DNA of 64,000 nt from Paenibacillus qinlingensis. GTDB lineage: Bacteria; Bacillota; Bacilli; Paenibacillales; NBRC-103111. Both the position numbers and the translations under genes were made by a program. The notes under the pieces are model-generated. The model had not been told where the DNA came from. It searched no databases and saw nothing but the letters and a program-made list of their open reading frames with translations. The stretch lies in NCBI RefSeq assembly GCF_013204845.1, contig NZ_JABMKY010000017.1, forward strand, positions 62,001-126,000, read 5' to 3'. Below are positions 18,426 to 26,937 of the stretch, piece by piece; position 1 is the stretch's first letter; each line of letters opens with the position of its first letter.

Positions 18426-19556
18426 ATGTCAACAGATTCAAGACCCATTTATGAGCGAATATATGAAACGCTGCGTGAAGAAATTTTACAACGCAAATAT
18501 AACATTGGAGATCGCGTCCCTTCGGAGAAAGAATTGGCCGATGACTATAACGTGAGCCGGATTACGAGTAAAAAAGCGCTGGAGATGCTGGCGGAAGTGG
18601 GATTGATCGTTCGGAAGCCAGGGAAGGGCTCCTTTGTCGCGGAGGAAGGCGATCCATCTGCGGAAGTCTTGTCCTCCGAGGAACGGGCCAAACATACGCT
18701 GATTGGTCTCGTGATCACGGATTTCGGCAATACGTTCGGAACGGAAATGATCTATGGTATGGAGCGCGCCTCTGCTGATAATGATAGTTTCCTTGTGCTG
18801 CGCCGCTCCTTCGGCTTACCTGAGAATGAAGAGAAGGCAATTCGCTCTTTTCTCGAATTAGGCGTGGATGGCATCATTGTATTTCCTGCACAAGGAGAGT
18901 TCTACAATGCAGAAATCTTGAAGCTAGTTATTCAGCAATTCCCGTTAGTGCTGGTGGACCGTCATCTTAAAGGTGTAGCTGCGGCTTCGATCAGTACAGA
19001 TAACATTAGTGCTGCGCGCACAGGTACAGACTACTTGCTTGATTTGGGACATAAGCAAATCTGCTTACTAACACCGCCCCCAATGGATACAACAGCGATT
19101 GAAGATCGCATCGAAGGCTTCGTTCGGGCTCATGCGGAACGCGGAGTTCTGGTGGATCGCTCTTTGTGGCTGGACGAAATTATGTCCACACTTCCAAATT
19201 CGTTCCATCAACCCAACATGGATCAAGATATCGAGATGATCAAAGCGCACTTGCGGAGCAATCCACAGATTACTGCGTTATTCGCGATTGAATATAATAT
19301 AGCCTTACTTGCCAAGGCGGCGGTAGAACAAATGGGACTTCAGATACCAGGGGATATTTCTATCCTTTGTTTTGATAGTCCATCGACTACGCTGGGCAGC
19401 GGCTATCGCTTTACACACATGATTCAGAATGAAGATGAAATCGGCAAATTAGCTGTTGAGAATGTGCTCAAGCTCAAGCGCGGTGAGAAAGTGTCCAACA
19501 AAACAACGTTGGATGCCAAGCTAATCATCGGCGAGTCAACAGGTCCAGTAAAATGA
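18426..19556 (+). CDS. GntR/LacI chimeric regulator (AraR type)
   Basis: The 376-residue protein starts at ATG 18426 behind GGGGAG. Residues 1-75 form a GntR winged helix-turn-helix (IYETLREEILQRKYNIGDRVPSEKEL, VSRITSKKALEMLAEVG). Residues about 95-370 are a LacI-type periplasmic-binding-protein sensor (LIGLVITDFGN, GVDGIIVFPAQ, PGDISILCFDS). This is the AraR architecture: a sugar repressor released by its ligand. The gene stands just upstream of an importer and mannanases, and shares an operator-like motif with that operon, so it is probably their repressor. The inducer may be mannose or a manno-oligosaccharide, which is inference. Confidence 0.9.
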   Translation: MSTDSRPIYERIYETLREEILQRKYNIGDRVPSEKELADDYNVSRITSKKALEMLAEVGLIVRKPGKGSFVAEEGDPSAEVLSSEERAKHTLIGLVITDFGNTFGTEMIYGMERASADNDSFLVLRRSFGLPENEEKAIRSFLELGVDGIIVFPAQGEFYNAEILKLVIQQFPLVLVDRHLKGVAAASISTDNISAARTGTDYLLDLGHKQICLLTPPPMDTTAIEDRIEGFVRAHAERGVLVDRSLWLDEIMSTLPNSFHQPNMDQDIEMIKAHLRSNPQITALFAIEYNIALLAKAAVEQMGLQIPGDISILCFDSPSTTLGSGYRFTHMIQNEDEIGKLAVENVLKLKRGEKVSNKTTLDAKLIIGESTGPVK

Positions 19557-19601
19557 TCGGAACCAAAATCAACGAATAACCTATCATCAAGCTCTACACC
19601 G

Positions 19602-19631
19602 GAGATTGCTAACCTAGCAATCTCTTTTTTT
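19602..19631 (+). terminator. Rho-independent terminator
   Basis: GAGATTGCTA / TAGCAATCTC, a 10-bp stem followed by seven T, ends the regulator transcript. Confidence 0.92.
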
Positions 19632-19684
19632 GTAATGATATATTAATTATTTAAATGGTATGTAAATAATATAACAAATACATA

Positions 19685-19714
19685 TTGACATAACGTTAAT
19701 CGGTCGCCTATAAT
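19685..19714 (+). promoter_or_regulatory. SigA promoter of the mannan ABC operon
   Basis: TTGACA and TATAAT, both consensus, are 18 bases apart. The operator-like ATGATATATTAAT lies about 38 bases upstream and a cre-like element starts 5 bases downstream. Confidence 0.8.
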
Positions 19715-19719
19715 CATAA

Positions 19720-19734
19720 ATGTAAGCGTTTTAT
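19720..19734 (+). promoter_or_regulatory. cre-like operator at the transcription start
   Basis: ATGTAAGCGTTTTAT fits the catabolite-repression site WTGWAARCGYWWWCW with one mismatch. It lies over the expected start of transcription and shares 14 bases with the site at 29295. Confidence 0.55.
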
Positions 19735-19762
19735 TTCCAAGTTAAGGGAGAACGTTCACCCG

Positions 19763-20087
19763 ATGAGCAATTCTTCTGTGCTTCCGACATCCATGTGCAA
19801 TCTCATTGATCTCGTAAGGAACGAGCTGCACAAGATCGAGCGGCCAAAGCTCGCTGATATGTTTGGCGAATGCTTCGCAATGTCCCCAGCTTGTTCTCCA
19901 TCCCGTACCTAGACTACACGAAACCGACGGATCCTACTTATCAGCGTACGCGGAGCTTTATTCTAAGCAAAGAAAATCCTCACTTTTATACAGGAAAAGT
20001 TGCTGAAAGTATTGGCAGTCCGCATACTCCTGGGCAAATGCCATGTTTAGTAAGCTTGTGTTGGATGTTGTGGTCTTTCCATTATGA
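19763..20087 (+). pseudogene. Remnant of a GH125 exo-alpha-1,6-mannosidase gene in three frames
   Basis: Three fragments of one protein lie in consecutive frames. From ATG 19763 comes an N-terminal piece ending near LADMFGECF (stop at 19910). From about 19875, in the next frame, comes NVPSLFSIPYLDY...FILSKENPHFYTGKV...GSPHTP. From about 20031, in the third frame, comes WANAMFSKLVLDVVVFPL then stop at 20085-20087. The order matches the start, late middle and C-terminus of GH125 enzymes, which are about 430 residues; only about 108 codons remain. So two large out-of-frame internal deletions are inferred. The promoter is intact and now feeds the ABC transporter operon. Confidence 0.75.
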
Positions 20088-20183
20088 GAATAGTCCGGCA
20101 ATCAGGCTAGGTTATGCGGGGGTAACCCCTTTTAACATAAAGATTGAAGCACTCATTGTTTCATATAAAAGGGAGGAAGAATC

Positions 20184-21518
20184 ATGAAAAAATGGATGAC
20201 TGTGATCACCGCTGTTACACTAACGCTTAGCTTAGCTGCCTGTACGTCCAAAACAAACACAGACCAAACAACGGCAACTACGAAGCCTGAGGGCACGACA
20301 GCACCAGCAGCTTCGGCAACACCGGCCCCTGCAGCCAAAGCTCCCGTAGAAATCACCTTCTGGGGTGATTGGGGCGGCGAAGGCGAGAAGCAGTTCGTCA
20401 TGATGGCGGATGCTTTCAATAAGTCGCAGGATAAAATTAAAGTGAAATACGTGCTGCAGGAAGATATGATCACGAAGTTTTTGACAGCAGCGTCCTCTGG
20501 CGGATCGCCGGATGTGATGTTCTGGGATAGATGGCGAACTTCCCTTTATGCATCCAAGAATGTCCTTCATCCCATCGATGAGTATATGAAGAGAGATAAC
20601 ATTAAGCGCACGGATTACTATGATGAAGCTCTGAAAGAACTGTCTTCCGGCGATAAATTGTACGGTCTTCCTTTGACAGTCGATGCAAGAGCACTCTTTT
20701 ATAATAAAAAGTTATTCGCTGAAAAAGGACTGGGGCCGCCGAAAACGTGGGAAGAGCTGGAGATTGCGGCTAAGCAGCTGACCATCTGGGAAGGCGATAA
20801 GCTGGTTCGCTCCGGGATGTCGATGAACGATAATGGTTTGTTTAATATGTGGCTGCAGCAAGCAGGCGGCTCCATGGTAACGAGTGATATGAAGAAAACG
20901 AATTTCAATAATGACCAAGGTAAGCAGGTACTGGATTTCTGGGATAAACTGATCAACAAAGATAAGGTGTATAAAGTTGGTTTTGAAAAAGGGTTAGGTG
21001 AAGGCACAGATGCCTTCGTAACGGGGAAAGTAGCGATGACTTATACAGGTCCTTGGATGTTATCTACGTATAAAAAATACGGCAAAGAGCTCGATTTCGG
21101 TGTGGTTCCTCCACCAACTGGACCTGGCGGCGGCAAAGGAAGCGTCATGGGCGGCTTCGGACTTGTGATTCCTGCGGGTTCCAAACATAAAGAAGAAGCA
21201 TGGGAGTTCGAGAAATGGTGGTTAGCGAATAAGGACAATGCGCTTCTATGGGCGAAAACAAGTATGAATCTTCCTGGCTTCAAGCCAGCACTACAGGATC
21301 CATTCTTCAAGGATGATCCGAACTGGAAGCCGTTCATGGATACGCTAGAGTTCGCGAAGATTCGTCCACAACATCCTGGCTATTCCGTCATGGAAGTGGA
21401 TGGACTGATGCCGAATCTGGATCTCTTCGTTCAAGGTAAGCAAGATGCAGCAACAACCTTGAAGAAGGGGCAGGAGCAAGGAGATAAACTGCTGGATCAG
21501 AATGCGGCAGGCAAGTAA
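20184..21518 (+). CDS. Extracellular sugar-binding lipoprotein of ABC importer (family 1)
   Basis: The 444-residue protein starts behind AAAGGGAGGAAG. Its signal ends LSLAACTSK, giving a lipidated Cys, followed by a Thr/Ala/Pro linker. The body is a family 1 carbohydrate-binding protein (EITFWGDWGG, GKVAMTYTGPWML, SVMGGFGLVIPAGSKHKEEAWEF). It heads the importer of the mannan locus and presumably captures manno-oligosaccharides released by the two GH76 enzymes downstream. It is not closely like the LplA-type binding protein at 3973, so the two importers likely serve different sugars. Confidence 0.93.
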   Translation: MKKWMTVITAVTLTLSLAACTSKTNTDQTTATTKPEGTTAPAASATPAPAAKAPVEITFWGDWGGEGEKQFVMMADAFNKSQDKIKVKYVLQEDMITKFLTAASSGGSPDVMFWDRWRTSLYASKNVLHPIDEYMKRDNIKRTDYYDEALKELSSGDKLYGLPLTVDARALFYNKKLFAEKGLGPPKTWEELEIAAKQLTIWEGDKLVRSGMSMNDNGLFNMWLQQAGGSMVTSDMKKTNFNNDQGKQVLDFWDKLINKDKVYKVGFEKGLGEGTDAFVTGKVAMTYTGPWMLSTYKKYGKELDFGVVPPPTGPGGGKGSVMGGFGLVIPAGSKHKEEAWEFEKWWLANKDNALLWAKTSMNLPGFKPALQDPFFKDDPNWKPFMDTLEFAKIRPQHPGYSVMEVDGLMPNLDLFVQGKQDAATTLKKGQEQGDKLLDQNAAGK

Positions 21519-21571
21519 TAGACATACATGGGGAAGGTGATCCTTCCCCCTTTCTTGTAAGGAGGAAATCT

Positions 21572-22459
21572 ATGGCATCGGTCAGTAAGCTTAGCCGGCA
21601 TCAAGCTAGGATGGGATACTTTTTCATTACGCCGACAATAATCTTATTTGTCATATTTACCGTAATTCCCGTGATCATGGCGTTGTATCTAAGCTTCACC
21701 AATTATGACATTGTGAGCAAAAATGATTGGGTTGGCTTGGTCAACTACAAGCGACTCGTGGATGATCCTACATTTTGGATAACGTTGAAAAATGTTTTGT
21801 TTTACTCGGTGCTGTATATTCCTTTGAATATCGCCATTTCTTTATCCATGGCCGTCCTCTTTATGCGTAAACGTATAGGCGTGAAGCTCTTTCGCACCGC
21901 AGGTTATTTACCAACGTTAACTTCAGGCGTTGCAGCTGCAACGGTCTGGATTTGGCTGCTGAATCCTGAATTTGGCCTCGTGAACGAGCTCCTGAGCAAA
22001 ATTGGCATTACGGGCCCATCATGGTTGGCAGAAATGCCCTATGCAATGCTCTCCATCGTATTCGTGACCTTGTGGCAATCGGTTGGATCGAATATGATCA
22101 TCTATTTGGCCGGACTGAACGGCGTGCCTGATCATCTGTATGAATCGGCAAAGCTCGACGGCGCGAATGCTTGGCAATCTTTCCGTTACATTACTTGGCC
22201 TGTGCTAAGGCCGACGACTTTTTTCGTTAGCACCATGGCGATTATTGGAGCCCTTCAGCTCTTCGATCAAGCCTATGTACTGACCAAAGGCGGTCCCGCG
22301 AACTCGACGAAAACGACGGTGTACTATATTTACCAGCAAGGTTTTGGGCAGTTGCAAATGGGATACGCAGACGCGATGGCTTTCGCCTTGTCCCTCATTA
22401 TTCTCGTATTCTCACTCGTCAATATGAAGCTTAACAAAGAAGAAGAATCCATGGTGTAG
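21572..22459 (+). CDS. Sugar ABC transporter permease, MalF/UgpA type
   Basis: The 295-residue, six-helix permease starts at ATG 21572 after AAGGAGGAAA. The EAA loop (LYESAKLDGANAWQSFRYITWP) contacts the shared ATPase. It lies between the binding protein and the partner permease, with short gaps, in one operon. Confidence 0.93.
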   Translation: MASVSKLSRHQARMGYFFITPTIILFVIFTVIPVIMALYLSFTNYDIVSKNDWVGLVNYKRLVDDPTFWITLKNVLFYSVLYIPLNIAISLSMAVLFMRKRIGVKLFRTAGYLPTLTSGVAAATVWIWLLNPEFGLVNELLSKIGITGPSWLAEMPYAMLSIVFVTLWQSVGSNMIIYLAGLNGVPDHLYESAKLDGANAWQSFRYITWPVLRPTTFFVSTMAIIGALQLFDQAYVLTKGGPANSTKTTVYYIYQQGFGQLQMGYADAMAFALSLIILVFSLVNMKLNKEEESMV

Positions 22460-22471
22460 GAGGGATGGACA

Positions 22472-23338
22472 ATGAAAAACAATTATTTGTATACGACGAT
22501 TTTGTATCTCATTTCCATCGCGGTTTCCCTTGTCATGGTGATCCCCTTTGTATGGAGCCTAGTCACTTCAGTCAGGCCAGATGAAGAGATTTTCATTCTT
22601 CCAATACGATGGATTCCTTCCGCTTTGACGATATCACATTATACGAAGGCATTCGACTTAGTCCCGTTTGGGTTGTATTTCAAGAACTCGTTTTACTTAG
22701 CCTTTATGGGCGTTATGTTTAATCTGCTGTTAGGATCATTAAGCGGGTATGCGTTTGCGAAGCTGCGGTTCAAAGGCCGTGATACGATGTTCAAAATATT
22801 GCTCGCCGCCATGATGATTCCTGGTGTCGTGACCTTGATCCCGCAATTTTTTGTACTCAAACATATCCCCTTCGTAGGTGGGAATGATTGGCTTGGTGGT
22901 GGCGGGAACGGACTGTTGAATACGTTCTGGGCCGTTATTTTGCCTGGAGCTTCGGGATCATTTGCTGTATTTTTCATGCGGCAGTTTTTCGTATCCTTAC
23001 CAAGTGATCTGCAAGAGGTGTCACGCATTGAGGGAAGCGGTGAGCTCCGCATCTATTGGAATATCTATATGCCGCTGGCTAAGCCAGCCCTAGCAACATT
23101 AGGTATTTTCACCTTTCAAGCAGGCTGGAATAGCTTTCTCGGACCGCTCATCATGCTGAACGATCCAGCAAAGAAGACGATTCAGCTAGGATTAGCTGCA
23201 TTTACTTATAATAAACAGGTCGATTTCGGACCTTTGATGGCTGGGGCTTTGATCGCAGTTGTCCCTATTCTGATTCTGTTCCTGCTATTGCAGAAGTATT
23301 TTGTGCAGGGGATTGCGTTTACAGGGACCAAGGGATAA
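22472..23338 (+). CDS. Sugar ABC transporter permease, MalG/UgpE type
   Basis: This 288-residue permease is 12 bases after its partner, behind GGAGGGATG. It has six membrane helices, the EAA loop (LQEVSRIEGSGELRIYWNIYMPL) and the usual ending LQKYFVQGIAFTGTKG. The central EGSGE replaces the more common DGA-type residues. No ATPase gene follows, so a shared MsmX-like ATPase is assumed. Confidence 0.93.
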   Translation: MKNNYLYTTILYLISIAVSLVMVIPFVWSLVTSVRPDEEIFILPIRWIPSALTISHYTKAFDLVPFGLYFKNSFYLAFMGVMFNLLLGSLSGYAFAKLRFKGRDTMFKILLAAMMIPGVVTLIPQFFVLKHIPFVGGNDWLGGGGNGLLNTFWAVILPGASGSFAVFFMRQFFVSLPSDLQEVSRIEGSGELRIYWNIYMPLAKPALATLGIFTFQAGWNSFLGPLIMLNDPAKKTIQLGLAAFTYNKQVDFGPLMAGALIAVVPILILFLLLQKYFVQGIAFTGTKG

Positions 23339-23369
23339 TTCGTCAAGTCAGATATGAAGGTGAATCCGA

Positions 23370-24551
23370 TTGAACAAACGATGGAATCAGAGATTAGCTC
23401 TAACAGCTGTCGGGATAGGCATAATCATAGTGGCTACTTGGGGAGTGATGAACATGGGGAACGAACACGAAATAACAACGGAAGATCAAGTAAGTTTACC
23501 TAAGACAGAAGCGTGGGCAACGAGAGCAGAGTTCGCACAAGCGGGATTGATGAAGCAATATTGGAACAGCAAGCGGAACTTATTCGATAATTTATCGCCG
23601 TGCAACGATTTATGCAATGAGAAATTTCATTATTGGTGGCAAGCCCATGGCGTAGATACGCTGGTGGATGCTTATGTAAGAACGGGAGATAGCGCAGTTA
23701 AAGGCTATTTGGCGAATATGTTTCAAGGTATGTTGGATCGCAACGGTGGCGCTTGGCCCAATGATTTCTATGATGATATGGAATGGCTGGCGATTGCGTG
23801 GCTTCGAGCGTATGAGGCAACGGGTGATGAACAGTATAAACAAGCGGCACTGCTTCTTTGGGAAGATATCAAGACAGGGTGGAACGAGGAGCAGGGTGGA
23901 GGCATTGCGTGGCGCAAGCCCCAGCTTGATTATAAGAATACTCCGGCGAATGCCCCGGCTGTCATCCTAGCGGCGAGATTGTATCGGCAGTTTGGCCAGG
24001 CAGAAGATCTCAAATGGGCGAAGAAGATATACGATTGGCAGAAGGCGAACTTGGTGGATCCAGAGTCAGGCTTCGTCTGGGACGGGAAGAACCGTGAGGG
24101 TGATAGCAAGATCGATAAGAGTTGGGAGTTTTCCTATTGCCAGGGTGTATACATCGGCGCAGGCGTTGAGCTGTACCGCGTAACGGGAGATAAGAGCTAT
24201 CTGGCAGACGCATCGCGAACCGCTCAAGCATCGAAAGCTAGGCTAACTAGCCCCATCACGGGCATGCTGCCTAGCGAGAGCAATGGGGATGGCGGTTTGT
24301 TCAAAGGCATATTTGTCCGTTATTTGGCTGAACTGGTGCTAGTTGACCCGAGTCAGAAGGAGTTCCTCGACTTACTAGTAACGAATGCGAATAGCCTCTG
24401 GACTTACGGGCGAGATGAGCAGCGTGTGATGTTCAGTAAATCATGGGCAACCTCGCCAGAACCAGCGGAGGATTTAAGCGTTAATTTGAGCGGCGTCATG
24501 CTGCTGGAGAGAATGGCTGTTTTAGAGAAGAAGGGCTTTTTGAGCCAGTGA
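23370..24551 (+). CDS. GH76 alpha-1,6-mannanase, membrane-anchored
   Basis: The 393-residue protein starts at TTG 23370 behind GAAGGTGA. Residues about 9-27 form a hydrophobic N-terminal segment without a clear cleavage site or lipobox, so it may be a membrane anchor. The rest is a single GH76 (alpha/alpha)6 barrel; the catalytic Asp pair is D135-D136 in NDFYDDMEW. GH76 enzymes cut alpha-1,6-mannan backbones, such as yeast cell-wall mannan. Its position right after the importer suggests it trims oligosaccharides at the cell surface for uptake. Confidence 0.9.
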   Translation: MNKRWNQRLALTAVGIGIIIVATWGVMNMGNEHEITTEDQVSLPKTEAWATRAEFAQAGLMKQYWNSKRNLFDNLSPCNDLCNEKFHYWWQAHGVDTLVDAYVRTGDSAVKGYLANMFQGMLDRNGGAWPNDFYDDMEWLAIAWLRAYEATGDEQYKQAALLLWEDIKTGWNEEQGGGIAWRKPQLDYKNTPANAPAVILAARLYRQFGQAEDLKWAKKIYDWQKANLVDPESGFVWDGKNREGDSKIDKSWEFSYCQGVYIGAGVELYRVTGDKSYLADASRTAQASKARLTSPITGMLPSESNGDGGLFKGIFVRYLAELVLVDPSQKEFLDLLVTNANSLWTYGRDEQRVMFSKSWATSPEPAEDLSVNLSGVMLLERMAVLEKKGFLSQ

Positions 24552-24610
24552 GAAAAGGTTCGTTGGCGGGATTCAGATTGCTCATCTCCATTCTCGAACA
24601 CCCAGCAGCA

Positions 24611-24910
24611 GAGCACTGAGCTCACGGGCACCGAGCACCAGCACCGAACACCGAACTCTGAGCACCGAGCACCGAGCACCGAGCACCAGCACCGAACACC
24701 GAACACCGAACACCGAACACCGAACACCGAGCACCGAGCACCGAGCACTGAGCACCAGCACCAGCACCGAACACCAAGCACTGAGCACTGAGCACCAGCA
24801 CCAGCACTGAGCACCGAGCACCGAACACCGAACACCGAGCACCAGCACCGAGCACCAGCACCAGCACTGAGCACCGAGCATCGAACACCGAGCACCAGCA
24901 CCGAGCACCC
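24611..24910. repeat. GAGCACC/GAACACC heptamer array with AGCACC hexamers
   Basis: About 300 bases consist of degenerate 7-mers (GAGCACC, GAACACC, GAGCACT) mixed with 6-base CAGCAC units. Several frames on the minus strand stay open only because of the base composition, giving Cys/Val/Leu repeats; I do not regard these as genes. Confidence 0.85.
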
Positions 24911-24930
24911 AACAACGATCTCCACGTGTC

Positions 24931-25116
24931 GCTAACGGACACAGATGACGTTATATGCCTGGTATATACGGTTTTGCCATGCTAACGGACACAGATGACG
25001 TTATTCTATGATATTCGTCAACTATAGAGCGCTGAATGTCATAATAACAGCTATCGTGTCCGTTAGATTCTCAATCGAGCCATTATGGCGGAATTAACAT
25101 CTGCTGTGTCCGTTAG
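24931..25116. repeat. Intergenic repeat with direct and inverted GCTAACGGACACAG copies
   Basis: GCTAACGGACACAGATGACG followed by TTAT occurs at 24931 and again exactly 50 bases later at 24981. Two inverted, diverged copies end in GTGTCCGTTAG at 25056-25066 and 25106-25116, also 50 bases apart. The two pairs face each other and could form a cruciform or RNA hairpins. Confidence 0.8.
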
Positions 25117-25206
25117 ATGTGTAGCTAGTCAAGAGAGGAGTTGTGACGAGGTAGAGGAATGGATAGCAATAGACTATATGTCTCAAAGGAGGTGAATTTG
25201 ACATTA

Positions 25207-25221
25207 TTGTAAGCGTATTCA
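25207..25221 (+). promoter_or_regulatory. cre site (CcpA) before the GH76-CBM gene
   Basis: TTGTAAGCGTATTCA matches WTGWAARCGYWWWCW at every position. It lies 51 bases before the GTG start and overlaps a possible -35 (TTGTAA, with TATTCT 16 bases downstream), so repression by carbon catabolites is likely. Confidence 0.7.
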
Positions 25222-25271
25222 TTCACTTCTATTCTTTGCACTCAATTTTTATAAAAAAGGAGTTGTTGATC

Positions 25272-26840
25272 GTGAATCTATTCAAAAGAACAGCAACCAA
25301 ATGGGTCAGCTTAAGCTTGGTGATGACCCTTTTCCTAAGCGTTTGGGGAGGCGCGCATCGTGCATCTGCTTTCACCACGGCTAATGCAGATGCAGCGATG
25401 ACTTCGTTTGTAAATACGTTTTATGATGCATCTGCCAAATACTTCTACACCAACAGTAATCATCAGATTGAAGCTGCGCATGCGTATGGTCCAAACAGTG
25501 GACTCTATACGGATTTCTGGTGGGAAGCACAACTGTGGGAGACGGTTATGGATGCTTATCAACGCACGGGAAGCAGCACCTATCGTACCATGATTGATGA
25601 TATTTACACGGGCTTCAATGCCAAATACACGAATATGATAACGAATCAATTTAATGATGATCTCGGCTGGTGGGCTCTTGCCTGTCTGCGTGCCTATGAA
25701 ATTACAGGGACACAAGAATATTTGAACCGCGGCTCTTTTCTCTTCGATCACGTCTACGCGAGTTGGGATACCTCCTATTATGGCGGCGGCATCTGGTGGA
25801 GAACGGACGCGCAGAATCCAGCAGTTAGCACCAACGCACAGAAAAATATGGCTACCAATGCGCCAATGGTCATGACAGCTCTTAAGTTAAAGAATGCTTA
25901 CAATAATGCCAGTTATTTAACGAAAGCGCAGCAAATCTATAGTTGGATCCAAACGAAGCTCGTCAATGGTAGCAAGGTAAATGATCACATGGAAGGCACA
26001 GGGGCTGGCATCGTGAAGGATTGGGACTTCACCTATAATTACGGAACCTATCTAGGCGCAGCAACAGCTTTATATGGAGCTACGGGGACTACCAGTTATT
26101 TAACAGATGCGAATAATGCAGCAAATTATGTCATTAACAATATGACTTCCGCAACAACCCTATTATATGAAGGGGAAAATGATGCTCCTGGCTTCAAAAT
26201 GATTTTTGCCCGCAATCTCAATCAACTTCGCACACAAGCTAGTCAATCCCAATATCTTAACTTTTTACAGCAAAATGCCACCCAAGCTTGGAATCACAGA
26301 CGAACATCCGATGGTATTATTGGCAGTGATTGGACGGCGCCTACCGGTTCAGGCTATATTCAAAGCTTGGCTGCAGCCGCCGGAGCTTCTATTTTGCAGC
26401 TAGCGCCAGCTGATAATTACACGGGAAACATTGCTGGCAACGGTGTGTATGAAGCTGAAAATGCAAGGCGAACCTTAGTAAGCGGCAGCGGTATGATCAA
26501 TGAAAGCACACAGAGTGGTTTTAATGGGCGCGGCTATGTGGCTGGTTGGAACACGAATGGCACGTCAATTGATTTCTATGTGAATCAGAATACGGCAGGG
26601 ACCAAAACCATTACTTTCCGTTATGCGGCAGGAGCAGGAAATGCGGGCCGATATGTGAATGTCAATGGCGTCGATGTCGCGACTAATCTCACCTTCAATG
26701 GTACTTCGAACTGGAGCACCTGGAACACTGTTTCCTTGACGGTATCGCTGGTTGCCGGATCGAACGCGATTCGGCTGGGGCAAACCAGTTCGAAAGGGAA
26801 TACGAACTATTTGAACGTGGATCGATTAACTGGTTTATAG
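25272..26840 (+). CDS. Secreted GH76 alpha-1,6-mannanase with C-terminal carbohydrate-binding module
   Basis: The 522-residue protein starts at GTG 25272 behind AAAGGAG; the upstream TTG at 25236 lacks a site. A signal peptide ends near HRASA (about residue 34). The GH76 domain spans about 40-390, with the catalytic Asp pair D129-D130 in NQFNDDLGWW. Residues about 405-522 are a CBM35/CBM6-like sandwich (GVYEAENARRTLVSGSG, NGRGYVAGWNTNG, NYLNVDRLTGL). It is probably released to cut alpha-1,6-mannan, complementing the anchored GH76. It is the second GH76 of the locus and has its own regulated upstream region. Confidence 0.93.
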   Translation: MNLFKRTATKWVSLSLVMTLFLSVWGGAHRASAFTTANADAAMTSFVNTFYDASAKYFYTNSNHQIEAAHAYGPNSGLYTDFWWEAQLWETVMDAYQRTGSSTYRTMIDDIYTGFNAKYTNMITNQFNDDLGWWALACLRAYEITGTQEYLNRGSFLFDHVYASWDTSYYGGGIWWRTDAQNPAVSTNAQKNMATNAPMVMTALKLKNAYNNASYLTKAQQIYSWIQTKLVNGSKVNDHMEGTGAGIVKDWDFTYNYGTYLGAATALYGATGTTSYLTDANNAANYVINNMTSATTLLYEGENDAPGFKMIFARNLNQLRTQASQSQYLNFLQQNATQAWNHRRTSDGIIGSDWTAPTGSGYIQSLAAAAGASILQLAPADNYTGNIAGNGVYEAENARRTLVSGSGMINESTQSGFNGRGYVAGWNTNGTSIDFYVNQNTAGTKTITFRYAAGAGNAGRYVNVNGVDVATNLTFNGTSNWSTWNTVSLTVSLVAGSNAIRLGQTSSKGNTNYLNVDRLTGL

Positions 26841-26937
26841 ATAGAGAAGGTCTGAAATTTGTACTAGTCAAATAATGTAAGATGCATTAAGCTTGACTCA
26901 TTGTTGAGATGTATTGTGATGAGGAGGGCTACTTAAA

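Noticed and set aside
24404..24942. Three overlapping minus-strand ORFs of 106-173 residues rich in Cys, Val and Leu
   Set aside because: They arise from the GAGCACC heptamer array and lack start signals; all three frames are open for compositional reasons.
25185..25212. Strong AAAGGAGGTG followed by TTG before the GH76-CBM gene
   Set aside because: The frame has only four codons before a stop, so it is either a leader micro-ORF or chance; evidence is too thin to call a gene.
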